Shown one piece after another: positions 6,644 to 14,551 of a DNA stretch of 21,185 bases; positions within the stretch are counted from its first letter, which is position 1; each line of letters opens with the position of its first letter. The notes beneath the pieces are model-generated. The model did not search any database and was not told the origin of the DNA. It saw only the letters and a program-made list of their open reading frames with translations. Origin of the DNA: Limousia pullorum (GTDB taxonomy: Bacteria > Bacillota > Clostridia > Oscillospirales > Acutalibacteraceae); the NCBI GenBank assembly GCA_018714545.1, contig DVNG01000089.1:1-21185 (forward strand). Reading direction: 5' to 3'. The position numbers and the translations under genes are program-made.

Positions 6644-8317
6644 ATGAAAAATTCATTTCACAAGTACATTCCATTTCAGCAGATAAATTTGCCGGACAGA
6701 CAGTGGCCAAACAAGGTTATCGAAAAAGCTCCAATCTGGTGCAGCGTTGACCTGCGTGACGGAAATCAGGCTCTTATCGACCCTATGAACCTTCAAGAAA
6801 AGCTGGAGTTCTTCCACGCTCTCTGCGATATGGGATTTAAAGAAATTGAAATCGGCTTCCCATCAGCCTCAGAAACCGAGTACGAAATTTGCCGTGAGCT
6901 TATAGAGGGAAATCACATTCCAGATGACGTTACAATTCAGGTTCTTGTTCAGGCAAGAGAGCACTTGATTAGAAAGACATTTGAAGCCATTGAGGGCGCA
7001 AAAAATGTAATCGTTCACTTCTATAATTCCACCTCAACATTACAGCGCAAGGTTGTTTTCAAAACCGATATGGACGGCGTAATCGACATAGCCGTAAAGG
7101 GCGCAAAGCTTGTAAAAGAGCTTACAGAACAGTATCAGGGCGATACAAATATCCGCTTTGAGTATTCACCGGAAAGCTTCAGCGGCACAGAAATGGACAA
7201 CGCTGTTGAAATCTGCGCAAGAGTTATGGAGGAGCTTGGCGCAACCAAAGAAAATCCTGTTATCCTCAATCTGCCAAACACTGTTGAAATGTGCACAGCA
7301 AACACATACGCAGACCAGATTGAATATTTTATAAAGCACCTGCAAAACAGAGAGGCAGCAATTATCAGTATTCACCCGCATAACGACAGAGGCTGCGGCG
7401 TAGCAGCTTCCGAGCTTGCTCTTCTCGCAGGAGCAGAGAGAGTGGAGGGAACACTCTTCGGCAACGGCGAAAGAACAGGTAACCTGGATATCGTTACAAT
7501 GGGACTTAACATGTACACCCAGGGCGTTGACCCTGAGCTTGATTTCAGCAATCTTCCTAAGTACAAGGAGATTTACGAAAGATGTACAGGCATGAAGATA
7601 AATGAACGCCAGCCATACATCGGCGAGCTTGTCTTCACAGCTTTCTCCGGCTCTCACCAGGACGCAATCAACAAGGGTATGAAGTACATGAAGGAAACAG
7701 ACTCCGACTACTGGGAGGTTCCTTACTTGCCTATCGACCCTGCGGATGTTGGCAGACAGTACGAGCCTATCATCAGAATCAATTCTCAGTCCGGCAAGGG
7801 CGGCGCCGCATTTGTTATGAACCACAACTTCGGCTTTGACCTTCCAAAGAAAATGCATCCTGAATTCGGCGCATTGGTTCAGGCAGAATGTGAGCGTGTT
7901 GAAAGAGAGCTCACCTCAAAAGAGCTGTACAAAGTATTTGAGGACAACTACATCAACCACAAGAAGAAATACGATCTCCTTGAGCATAAGCTCTACGACG
8001 AAAACGGCGACAAGGTTACATTCACAGGAACAATCAGAATGGACAACATTGAAGGCCACGACATCGCCATTACCGGAACAGGAAACGGTCCTATCGACGC
8101 ATTCTTTAATGCACTCAAGGGCGTTGGCATTAACAATTACGAGTTCATGTCCTACAGCCAGCACGCTATTTCCTCCGGTTCAGACTCAAAGGCTGTTTCC
8201 TACATTCAGCTTAAAACACCAAGAGGCAACGACATTTTCGGTGTCGGCATAGACCACAACGTAAACTTCGCCTCAATCCTCGGTGTCCTCAACGCCATAA
8301 ACCGCTCAGAAGTATAA
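6644..8317 (+). CDS. leuA: 2-isopropylmalate synthase
   Basis: 557 residues from ATG 6644, preceded by GGAGG (6631-6635). An in-frame ATG at 6554 lies inside the T-box and is rejected. The enzyme condenses acetyl-CoA with 2-oxoisovalerate, the first committed step of leucine synthesis. The TIM-barrel domain carries SVDLRDGNQAL (catalytic R38-D39) and the metal-binding HPHND (H244, H246). The C-terminal part contains the leucine-binding dimer domain, with GTGNGPIDAFFNAL. The long N-terminal lead (HKYIPFQQINLPDRQWPN) and length match the LeuA form typical of Actinobacteria and fungi rather than the roughly 510-residue form common in Firmicutes. It stands alone here, with no leuBCD next to it. 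A leucine T-box controls it. Confidence 0.93.
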   Translation: MKNSFHKYIPFQQINLPDRQWPNKVIEKAPIWCSVDLRDGNQALIDPMNLQEKLEFFHALCDMGFKEIEIGFPSASETEYEICRELIEGNHIPDDVTIQVLVQAREHLIRKTFEAIEGAKNVIVHFYNSTSTLQRKVVFKTDMDGVIDIAVKGAKLVKELTEQYQGDTNIRFEYSPESFSGTEMDNAVEICARVMEELGATKENPVILNLPNTVEMCTANTYADQIEYFIKHLQNREAAIISIHPHNDRGCGVAASELALLAGAERVEGTLFGNGERTGNLDIVTMGLNMYTQGVDPELDFSNLPKYKEIYERCTGMKINERQPYIGELVFTAFSGSHQDAINKGMKYMKETDSDYWEVPYLPIDPADVGRQYEPIIRINSQSGKGGAAFVMNHNFGFDLPKKMHPEFGALVQAECERVERELTSKELYKVFEDNYINHKKKYDLLEHKLYDENGDKVTFTGTIRMDNIEGHDIAITGTGNGPIDAFFNALKGVGINNYEFMSYSQHAISSGSDSKAVSYIQLKTPRGNDIFGVGIDHNVNFASILGVLNAINRSEV

Positions 8318-8322
8318 TTTAT

Positions 8323-8517
8323 AACCGACGGGGAAAGGTTAAGCTTGAAATTAACTCCTGTTTTCCGTCGGGCGAGACGTTTTCCTAAGTCTTTGGAATG
8401 GCTCGCTCTCGGTTAGGTTTGATTATTTTATTTCCGCCTTGCAGAGGTTTGATTTAGAAATAAGCATCGTTACAAGGCGGGCGAGACGTTTTCCAAAATC
8501 TTTGGAATGGTTCGCTT
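8323..8517 (+). repeat. Paired structured intergenic repeat, locus 2 (3'-UTR of leuA)
   Basis: Two full units begin 6-8 bases after the leuA stop. Unit a pairs CCGACGG (8325-8331) with CCGTCGG (8365-8371), then GCGAG (8372-8376) pairs with CTCGC (8402-8406) around TTCC/GGAA. An outer AACCGA (8323-8328) / TCGGTT (8409-8414) pairing is also possible. Unit b pairs CCGCCTTG (8434-8441) with CAAGGCGG (8473-8480) perfectly. It is followed by GCGA/TCGC enclosing TTCCAAA (8491-8497) with TTTGGAA (8501-8507). This is the most complete of the three loci. Confidence 0.8.
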
Positions 8518-8572
8518 TAATGTAACTTTTTATTTAATTTATTCTTTTAAAGAACTATATAATATGTAAAAC

Positions 8573-8605
8573 ACCCCCATGATTTGTAGTCATGGGGGTA
8601 TTTTT
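8573..8605. terminator. Bidirectional terminator between leuA and the permease gene
   Basis: ACCCCCATGA (8573-8582) pairs perfectly with TCATGGGGGT (8590-8599), followed by ATTTTT on the plus strand. On the minus strand the hairpin is followed by GTTTTAC. It sits between convergent genes. Confidence 0.85.
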
Positions 8606-8644
8606 AGTGTATAGAAGGATAAAGTATAAAAGGATTATTTAAAA

Positions 8645-10495
8645 TTAAGCGGTTTCCGTATTTAAATCTGCGTAACCTTTAGAATATGCATTTTCATTTA
8701 CTGAGCTTAACAGAGCAATAACATTTTCAAAGTTATCATTTATGACTATATCCAAGCGGATAAGCTTATGATATTTGTCAAAGGCAGTGATATAGATTTT
8801 ACCTTTTGCGTCGGAGTTGCTTTCTTCCATATCCTTATTGTTATATATATCTGTTTTCAAAGCCTCAAGCATTTTATCCATATCGGAAAAATTCTCCTGA
8901 TTAACAAGTATTCCGGTATCGGTTTCATAATCCAAATACTCAAGGGAAATAATTTCCGTAAAACGGTCAACATAATTTGAAATAATCTTGTAATCATAAA
9001 GTCTTGAGGTTACAAAATCGGCAAGCATATTTTGTGCTTCCTTTGAAATTTCGCCGTATTCGTATTCCCTTGTAATGCGGCGTCCGTTGTTGAGAGTGTA
9101 ATTTAATTTTATGTTGTAAAACCTGTCATTATCGTCCATGCTTATAATAGCCCTGTTGGAGCTGTCAAAATTATATGGGAAATCATATATATTACTCAAG
9201 TTATCAACAATTTCCTGATGGATTTCGATTACATCCTCGATTGTTTCCTTGTCGTCAAAGGTTGTATATCTGTCAATATTGTTGTAACCGGTGTTGGTAT
9301 CTTCGTCTATAGTGTAAAGGCTGTAGCCGCCCTCTGAATCATAGAGATATATGCCCACGCTTTTAACGTCTTCTGCTTTCGGAACATTGGAAACGTATCC
9401 GAACCAACCTGTAATAAGCGGAATATAGAACACAGAAATCAGCACGATTGCACATGCAAACTGCAAAAGACTTCTTGAATATCCCTTTGTTCCTCTTGCG
9501 TAGATGATGTGCAGAAGGAATGTGACACAGAATGCGCCGATAACTGCTCCTGCCAAAAACCAAAGATAGAACATATCGGAAGAGTAGGAGAGAACGCTGA
9601 AAAGCAATCCCAGAGCAACTCCGCCAACAAAGCCGGCTACTATCTTGATTATTATTGCAGGCATATTAAAGGCAAAGGCATTTTGTGCTGATTCGGTGCG
9701 TCTGCGCTTTATAAGGAATATGCTTCCGGCTGTGCAGAGAACCGTAAACAGCAGCCACCAGCCTGTGTGTATGAATTGATAGGAGGTGAACTGGTCTAAG
9801 TCACCGAGAAAAGTTCCCATATAGTGGGACACAAAAGGCACAAGAGCGGTCAGCAATGTCATGCTGATATCTAAAGCAACATATCCGGGGAGAACAAGTG
9901 TCGGCAAATAATAAACCAGCGCCCATGCTATAGGATAAATCATGGAAATTACACAATAAGAGATAATGCCGTCAATTGTTGTTCCGCAGCAAACTGAAAG
10001 CAAAGCCACGAAAGATATGTTACTGAGTATTGCCAGAATAAGCATCATAAGACTTGCGAAAAATGAACTCAAGTCTATTGTTGTAACCTGTATCAAAAGT
10101 CCTATGAAAGAGATTAAAATCACAGGGACAATGCTCATAACCGCAGAAGCCAAATATTTTGAAACAAACATGTTTCGCCTTGTCATAGGGAAAGAAAAAT
10201 ACCAGTCAACACTTGTTTTCTTTTGCATATAGGCGAAATTTATAAAAGAGATAATCACGGAAAATGATACAGCCACAGTGGAGAAGAATGCGTTGTACAT
10301 TATAAAGCCCGTGTCGTTGCCCTCAAATGTCATGGGGACTTTGCTTGTTATACAGAATACTGCCATCATGGGGAAAGAAAGAAACAGAAGTATTGTGTAT
10401 ATGAGCAAAGTGTATTTGTATTTCTTTACAGTCCAGCCCATAAGAGAAATACAGCGGTTAAAAGCTGTGTACTTATTTGATGTTTTCGATGTCAT
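8645..10495 (-). CDS. ABC transporter permease (ABC-2 type) with large extracytoplasmic C-terminal domain
   Basis: 616 residues from ATG 10495. GGAGG lies 10-14 bases upstream, and this start overlaps the ATPase gene end by 23 bases. An ATG at 10534 is possible but lacks a site. The N-terminal part has about ten hydrophobic segments, the first reading YTLLIYTILLFLSFPMMAVF. A PMTRRNMFVSKYL loop follows the second segment, as in ABC-2 exporter permeases. After the last segment (about residue 375) comes a soluble region of roughly 240 residues, probably outside the membrane and resembling the C-terminal domain called DUF6449. The partner is the ATPase encoded just upstream. The substrate is unknown; relatives of YtrBC-type systems respond to envelope-active antibiotics. 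Confidence 0.85.
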   Translation of the reverse strand: MTSKTSNKYTAFNRCISLMGWTVKKYKYTLLIYTILLFLSFPMMAVFCITSKVPMTFEGNDTGFIMYNAFFSTVAVSFSVIISFINFAYMQKKTSVDWYFSFPMTRRNMFVSKYLASAVMSIVPVILISFIGLLIQVTTIDLSSFFASLMMLILAILSNISFVALLSVCCGTTIDGIISYCVISMIYPIAWALVYYLPTLVLPGYVALDISMTLLTALVPFVSHYMGTFLGDLDQFTSYQFIHTGWWLLFTVLCTAGSIFLIKRRRTESAQNAFAFNMPAIIIKIVAGFVGGVALGLLFSVLSYSSDMFYLWFLAGAVIGAFCVTFLLHIIYARGTKGYSRSLLQFACAIVLISVFYIPLITGWFGYVSNVPKAEDVKSVGIYLYDSEGGYSLYTIDEDTNTGYNNIDRYTTFDDKETIEDVIEIHQEIVDNLSNIYDFPYNFDSSNRAIISMDDNDRFYNIKLNYTLNNGRRITREYEYGEISKEAQNMLADFVTSRLYDYKIISNYVDRFTEIISLEYLDYETDTGILVNQENFSDMDKMLEALKTDIYNNKDMEESNSDAKGKIYITAFDKYHKLIRLDIVINDNFENVIALLSSVNENAYSKGYADLNTETA

Positions 10496-11372
10496 AACCT
10501 GCCACCTCCATTTCGCACATAAATATTTCCTCAAGAGTGAGGGGCAGGGATTCCATAAATATAGGTTCCTGCGCTTTGATTATTTTTTCAATATCTTCCT
10601 TGTTTCCCTTGGCGGTGAAGCTTATGAGGTTTCCGCTTCTCTTGATGTTCAAAATTTCAAGACCGCCGATAATTTCATCCTGGTCAAAGTCCCTGTCAAA
10701 GGCTGCATGGAACTTGTGAACCTGTGTTTTTATCTCGTCCACATCGTCCTCAACAACAAGGTTGCCCCTGTGGAGAAAAGCAATGTGGTCGCAGATATCC
10801 TCAAGCTCTCTCATGTTGTGAGAGGCGATGATAACAGACATACCTCTGTCGCTTACGTCGTTTATTATAAGCTGTTTTACAAGCCTGCGTATTACAGGGT
10901 CAAGACCGTCGAAAATCTCGTCAAGTAAAAGATACTTGGGCTTTGCAGAAAGGGCTAAAATCAAAGAAGCCTGTCTTTGCATACCCTTGGACATATTTAT
11001 GAGCTTTCCTCTTCTGTCGATAGGGAATATGGAGCAAAGTCTTAAATAGGTTTCCTCACTCCATCCGCTGTAGATTTTGCTTAGAAGATTTGAAGCGTTG
11101 TCCAGGGTTGTTCCGTTGTAGAAAAAGGGAACGTCAGCCACGAAATAAACTTGGTCTTTAAGCTGAGGATTTTCAAAAATCGGTTTGCCGTCAATCAAAA
11201 CATCTCCCGCTGTGGGCTGGTAAACACCGGAAATTGTCCTCAAAAGGGTGGATTTTCCGCTTCCGTTAGAGCCTACCAAAGCAAAAACAGAGCCGTCGCC
11301 CACCTGAAAATTAAGTTTTTTCAGGGCAAAATTTTTCTCAAAAGCTTTAGAAAGATTTTTTATCTCAATCAT
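10473..11372 (-). CDS. ABC transporter ATP-binding protein
   Basis: 299 residues. It energises the permease encoded downstream. The Walker A motif is GSNGSGKST (residues 34-42). The signature segment reads NMSKGMQRQ (126-134), with SKGM in place of the canonical LSGG(Q), a pattern seen in ABC-2 type exporters. The Walker B motif is YLLLDE (D151-E152), then the D-loop GLDP and the switch histidine in ASHN (H185). The C-terminal 90 residues are an accessory domain usual in this class. The start ATG overlaps the stop of the GntR gene by four bases (ATGA), with GGAGGG just before it. This indicates translational coupling within one operon. Confidence 0.94.
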   Translation of the reverse strand: MIEIKNLSKAFEKNFALKKLNFQVGDGSVFALVGSNGSGKSTLLRTISGVYQPTAGDVLIDGKPIFENPQLKDQVYFVADVPFFYNGTTLDNASNLLSKIYSGWSEETYLRLCSIFPIDRRGKLINMSKGMQRQASLILALSAKPKYLLLDEIFDGLDPVIRRLVKQLIINDVSDRGMSVIIASHNMRELEDICDHIAFLHRGNLVVEDDVDEIKTQVHKFHAAFDRDFDQDEIIGGLEILNIKRSGNLISFTAKGNKEDIEKIIKAQEPIFMESLPLTLEEIFMCEMEVAGYDIENIK

Positions 11373-11743
11373 AATAACCCTCCGTTCATCAAAGCCTTGT
11401 CAAGTATCTCGGTGATTTCTTTCCTGCCTGCGCCGCATTCTATTGCAGTGCCGATAGATTTTTCAACTTCACGCAAAGCGTTTTTCTTTCGCTCTTCAAA
11501 TTTGTCCACATTGGGAGAAACAAAGCTTCCCCTGCCAACGGTGGAATATATGTAGCCGTCCTTTTCAAGCATCTGATAAGCCTTTGTCACGGTGTTTGGA
11601 TTTATTCCCAGCTCCGACGCCACCGAGCGTATAGGCGGCAGCTTTTCATTGGGAGCCAAAACCCCGTGGGATATTAAGTTAACAGCGCTTAAATAAATCT
11701 GTTCATAAAGAGGCTGTCTTGCCATAAAGTCCACAGAAAACAT
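11369..11743 (-). CDS. GntR family regulator, YtrA type
   Basis: 124 residues, the typical short YtrA form: an N-terminal winged helix-turn-helix (about residues 12-75) and a short C-terminal dimerisation helix, with no ligand domain. Key sequence is PLYEQIYLSAVNLI, LPPIRSVASELGINPNTVTK (helix-turn-helix, 35-54), AYQMLEKDGY and the wing STVGRGSFV. Regulators of this kind usually repress their own ABC operon. It is the first gene of the regulator-ATPase-permease operon, and a palindromic operator overlaps its promoter. The inducer is unknown. Met7 (MARQPLYEQI) is an alternative start, but the first ATG has AAGGATGGTG upstream. Confidence 0.93.
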   Translation of the reverse strand: MFSVDFMARQPLYEQIYLSAVNLISHGVLAPNEKLPPIRSVASELGINPNTVTKAYQMLEKDGYIYSTVGRGSFVSPNVDKFEERKKNALREVEKSIGTAIECGAGRKEITEILDKALMNGGLL

Positions 11744-11776
11744 AACATCACCATCCTTTCGAGATTTTTGATGACT

Positions 11777-11829
11777 AATTGTACTGTATCATCTAATACA
11801 ATTATACACGGCGAGCAGTACAATGTCAA
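11777..11829 (-). promoter_or_regulatory. Promoter and nested operators of the GntR-ABC operon
   Basis: Read on the minus strand, TTGACA (11829-11824) and TATAAT (11806-11801) are 17 bases apart. Overlapping the -10 box and start site is a perfect inverted repeat, AATTGTA (11777-11783) with TACAATT (11797-11803). Inside it lies TGTAT-N6-ATACA (11785-11800). A further perfect 9-bp inverted repeat, ATTGTACTG (11778-11786) with CAGTACAAT (11815-11823), links this site to the promoter spacer. The likely reader is the GntR protein itself. Confidence 0.82.
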
Positions 11830-11892
11830 GGGAAAAAATAAAAACCAATCAGTGTATATTAGAAATACAAGATTGGTTCCTATAGAAAGGGG

Positions 11893-11920
11893 AAAAACCG
11901 GCCACACTGTGACCGGTTTT
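11893..11920. terminator. Terminator of the 100-residue conserved gene
   Basis: ACCGG..CACA pairs with TGTG..CCGGT (11897-11917) with one mismatch. It has A-rich and T-rich flanks on both sides. On the minus strand it ends in a run of T just after the gene at 11959. Confidence 0.75.
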
Positions 11921-11958
11921 GATTTATAATGTTATCGAGTTAATCGTATAAGGCTTTA

Positions 11959-12261
11959 TTATTCTTCTGTCTCTTCTGCTTTCTCAGCGTCTGCCTTAGC
12001 AACCTTAGCGTCGCCCATATCATCGAACAAGTTAAATCTGAAGAGCTTTGACTCGTCTTCTTTGTTCTCGCAGATGATGTAAGCTTCTGAAATCTTACCG
12101 CCTTCGATGAGCTGTGTCAAGCCAACAAGCTGGCAAAGTTTGCTCTTAAGATTGAGATGATCTCCCTCACGTGTGATCAAGTACACATTACCTTTGCAAG
12201 TGTCAAGCACGGCGAGGAACTCAGCAACATTAACGTCATGTAAACTAATTGTAGGTGTCAT
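11959..12261 (-). CDS. Conserved clostridial hypothetical protein, 100 residues
   Basis: 100 residues from ATG 12261, with AAGGAGG well placed upstream. An ATG at 12345 would add 28 residues of unrelated sequence and is rejected. The N-terminal 65 residues are compact, with recognisable conserved blocks: VAEFLAVLDTCKGNVYLIT, EGDHLNLKSKLCQLVGL and IEGGKISEA. Similar short proteins occur widely in Clostridia, and some carry the unsupported name polyA polymerase. No catalytic motif is visible. The tail is an alanine/lysine/glutamate-rich acidic extension. The gene is monocistronic, with a consensus promoter, a structured leader and its own terminator, which suggests steady expression. The function is not known to me. 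Confidence 0.8.
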   Translation of the reverse strand: MTPTISLHDVNVAEFLAVLDTCKGNVYLITREGDHLNLKSKLCQLVGLTQLIEGGKISEAYIICENKEDESKLFRFNLFDDMGDAKVAKADAEKAEETEE

Positions 12262-12290
12262 AATAATTTTCCTCCTTAAATGTTTCGTGC

Positions 12291-12334
12291 TGCCATTTAC
12301 CATTTGGCAATTTAATCTATACCGAAGATAGATT
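12291..12334 (-). promoter_or_regulatory. Structured leader of the 100-residue gene
   Basis: On the minus strand the leader holds two hairpins. One pairs AATCTAT with ATAGATT (12334-12314) and is capped by a C-UUCG-G tetraloop with one bulged T. The other pairs TGCCA with TGGCA (12309-12291). They lie between the promoter and the ribosome binding site. Whether they act as a regulator or only stabilise the mRNA is unknown. Confidence 0.45.
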
Positions 12335-12379
12335 TTTATATTCATCGGTAGTCAAGCGGACTCTTTACTTGACACCTAC

Positions 12380-12408
12380 ATTATATCCATACGAACCGTA
12401 AATGTCAA
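12380..12408 (-). promoter_or_regulatory. Promoter of the 100-residue gene
   Basis: On the minus strand TTGACA (12408-12403) and TATAAT (12385-12380) are perfect boxes with 17 bases between them. The leader is about 110 bases. Confidence 0.88.
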
Positions 12409-12700
12409 CAACTTTTTTCTTACAACTTTGTAAATTTTGCGAATTGAACATCCTATTTAAGCGGTTAAAAATTGGATTTTTTATATAATTTGCACATAAT
12501 ATTTGATGATGAAATCGTTTCCAGAACTTGGGCTCTCTTGAATTTTGGTAAAAATATACTTTTATAAAAACTTAGGAACAATACAAATATTATAATTGCC
12601 GAATTTGAATTTTTACTTGTTTGTAATCATTTTTTTTGAGGATAAAAAAATCCCATATTCCCGTAAAAATATGTTTTTATATTCTATTTTCTTAAAAACA
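12409..12700. other. AT-rich divergent intergenic region
   Basis: Between the two divergent promoters I see only AT-rich sequence with T runs. No gene, RNA or repeat is recognisable. Confidence 0.5.
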
Positions 12701-12729
12701 TTGTTAAATTCACAGACCTCATGTATAAT
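12701..12729 (+). promoter_or_regulatory. Promoter of the phosphohexomutase gene
   Basis: TTGTTA (12701-12706) and TATAAT (12724-12729) are separated by 17 bases. The start of translation is 42 bases past the -10 box. Confidence 0.75.
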
Positions 12730-12770
12730 AAGGGTAAATGATATTTCAGAATCTGAAAAGGAGAGTTACT

Positions 12771-14261
12771 ATGCTTAACGAGCAATTCAAAATTTTTAAA
12801 AGCGGAACAGATATCCGAGGTGTTGCCAGCGAAGGCGTTGAGGGTCAGAGCGTAAACCTTACCGATGAGATGGTTTACAAAATGGCTGACGGATTTGTGC
12901 TTTGGCTTTCAAAGAAGCTTTCAAAGAAAGCCGAAGACCTTACAATCTCCATTGGACGTGACAGCCGTATATCAGGCCCTCGTATTGTGGCTTCCGTTAC
13001 AAAGGCATTTACCGACGACGGCGTAAAGGTTCTTGACTGCGGACTTGCTTCAACACCTTCTATGTTTATGACAACAGTTGACCTGAAGTGCGACGGCGCT
13101 TTGCAGATTACCGCAAGTCACCACCCATTTAACAGAAATGGTTTGAAGTTCTTTACACGTGACGGCGGACTTGAGGCAAGCGACATCGAGGAAATCCTCA
13201 CCTATGCTCAGGAGAATGAAACACCTGAGAAAATCGGCGGCGGTACAGTTACCACTACAAACTACATGGAGCAGTATTCAAAAAATCTCCGTGATATGAT
13301 TTGCAGAGAGGTAAACGCAGAGGATTACGAGCATCCTTTAAAAGGATACAAAATTGTTGTGGACGCAGGAAACGGCGCAGGCGGTTTCTATGCTTCAAAG
13401 GTTCTGGAGCCTTTGGGCGCAGACACAACAGGAAGCCGTTATCTTGACCCGGACGGAATGTTCCCAAACCACGTTCCAAACCCTGAAAACGAAGAAGCTA
13501 TGCAGTCAATCTGCGAAGCTGTTAAGGAAAGCAAAGCAGACCTTGGTGTTATCTTTGATACAGACGTTGACCGTGGCGGAGCCGTTGACAGTTCAGGCAA
13601 CGAGATAAACAGAAACCGTCTTGTAGCAGTGGCTTCCGCTATTGCTCTCGAGGGCAACGACGGCGGCACAGTTGTTACCGACTCTATCACATCATCAGGA
13701 CTTAAAACCTTTATAGAAGAAGATTTAAAGGGAAAGCATTACCGTTACAGAAGAGGCTATAAAAATGTAATCAACAAGGCATTGGAGCTTAACACTCAAG
13801 GAATAAACTGTCCTCTTGCCATTGAAACCTCAGGACATGCCGCAATGCGTGAGAATTATTTCCTGGACGACGGAGCATATCTCTGCACAAAGATAATCAT
13901 CAAAATGGCTCAGCTTAAACAGCAGGGCAAAGAGCTTGAGGATTTGACAGCGACACTCAAAGAGCCTGTTGAGTCAAAGGAAATCCGTTTCAAAATCAAA
14001 GAAAAGGATTTCAGAGAGTACGGCGAAAAGGTAATTGCAGACCTTGAAAAATACGCAGAAGCTCAGGAGGGCTGGAAAATTGCCGACGACAACCGTGAGG
14101 GAATCCGTGTTTACTTTGACAAGGACAACGGCGACGGCTGGTTCTTACTCCGTCTTTCTGTTCACGATCCGATAATGCCTCTCAACATCGAAAGCGACAC
14201 AAAGGGCGGCGTTGACATAATCTTCAACCAACTCAACACCTTCCTTTCCCGTTATTTTTGA
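12771..14261 (+). CDS. Phosphoglucomutase/phosphomannomutase family enzyme
   Basis: 496 residues from ATG 12771, with AAGGAGAG upstream. An ATG at 12738 lies within the untranslated leader. The alpha-D-phosphohexomutases move a phosphate between C1 and C6 of a hexose through a phosphoserine. The four active-site loops are present: the phosphoserine loop TASHHP (S116), the metal loop DTDVDR (D263, D265, D267), the sugar-specificity loop ETSGH (E352-S354) and the phosphate-binding loop REGIRVYF (R442-R446). The usual loop is TASHNP; TASHHPFNRNGLKFF belongs to the branch with TASHLP-like loops. The glucose- or mannose-phosphate preference cannot be read from sequence. The gene stands alone, followed by a repeat pair and a terminator. 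Confidence 0.9.
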   Translation: MLNEQFKIFKSGTDIRGVASEGVEGQSVNLTDEMVYKMADGFVLWLSKKLSKKAEDLTISIGRDSRISGPRIVASVTKAFTDDGVKVLDCGLASTPSMFMTTVDLKCDGALQITASHHPFNRNGLKFFTRDGGLEASDIEEILTYAQENETPEKIGGGTVTTTNYMEQYSKNLRDMICREVNAEDYEHPLKGYKIVVDAGNGAGGFYASKVLEPLGADTTGSRYLDPDGMFPNHVPNPENEEAMQSICEAVKESKADLGVIFDTDVDRGGAVDSSGNEINRNRLVAVASAIALEGNDGGTVVTDSITSSGLKTFIEEDLKGKHYRYRRGYKNVINKALELNTQGINCPLAIETSGHAAMRENYFLDDGAYLCTKIIIKMAQLKQQGKELEDLTATLKEPVESKEIRFKIKEKDFREYGEKVIADLEKYAEAQEGWKIADDNREGIRVYFDKDNGDGWFLLRLSVHDPIMPLNIESDTKGGVDIIFNQLNTFLSRYF

Positions 14262-14424
14262 TTCCGACCTGCATAGGTTAATCTAATCTTTAGGTTCAGC
14301 ACAGGTCGGGCGAAACCTTTATTTTTATCTCCGCCTTGCAGAACTTCAGCTTGGAAATAAACGTCGTTTAAAGGCGGACGAGACCTTTTCCGTAGTCTTG
14401 GGAATGGTTCGCTCTCGGTTGGGT
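14262..14424 (+). repeat. Paired structured intergenic repeat, locus 3 (3'-UTR of phosphohexomutase)
   Basis: The first stem begins two bases after the stop codon: CCGACCTG (14264-14271) pairs perfectly with CAGGTCGG (14302-14309), followed by GCGAAACC. Unit b pairs CCGCCTT (14331-14337) with AAGGCGG (14371-14377), followed by CGAGACC. Its second hairpin pairs TTTTCC (14386-14391) with GGGAA (14400-14404), and it ends TGGTTCGCTCTCGGTT as in locus 2. As in locus 1, only unit b has the second hairpin. Confidence 0.8.
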
Positions 14425-14445
14425 TTTATTTATATTTGAATTGTT

Positions 14446-14490
14446 ACAGCCATGGTTTATTTATCAAACCATGGCTGTTTTTTATTTTTC
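14446..14490. terminator. Strong bidirectional terminator
   Basis: ACAGCCATGGTTT (14446-14458) pairs perfectly with AAACCATGGCTGT (14466-14478) around a 7-base loop, followed by a T run. It serves the phosphohexomutase gene and probably the convergent minus-strand operon. Confidence 0.9.
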
Positions 14491-14508
14491 TTATATAGAA
14501 ATATAATT

Positions 14509-14540
14509 CGTGAGTGCGGATGTTTCAATCCGACCCCACG
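14509..14540 (-). other. Hairpin in the 3'-UTR of the NimA-like gene
   Basis: CGTG..CGGAT (14509-14521) pairs with ATCCG..CACG (14528-14540) across an internal loop. It lies just after the minus-strand stop and before the shared terminator, with no T run of its own. Confidence 0.4.
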
Positions 14541-14551
14541 AGATGTTTTAT

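Noticed and set aside
7166..7858. 230-codon open frame antisense to leuA
   Set aside because: It is a shadow of leuA codon bias, with repetitive Cys/Val/Leu composition and no start signals.
10278..10928. 216-codon plus-strand frame across the permease/ATPase junction
   Set aside because: It is antisense to two well-supported overlapping genes and has no family resemblance.
11689..11907. 72-codon minus-strand frame upstream of the GntR gene
   Set aside because: It spans the promoter and operator and has no ribosome binding site.
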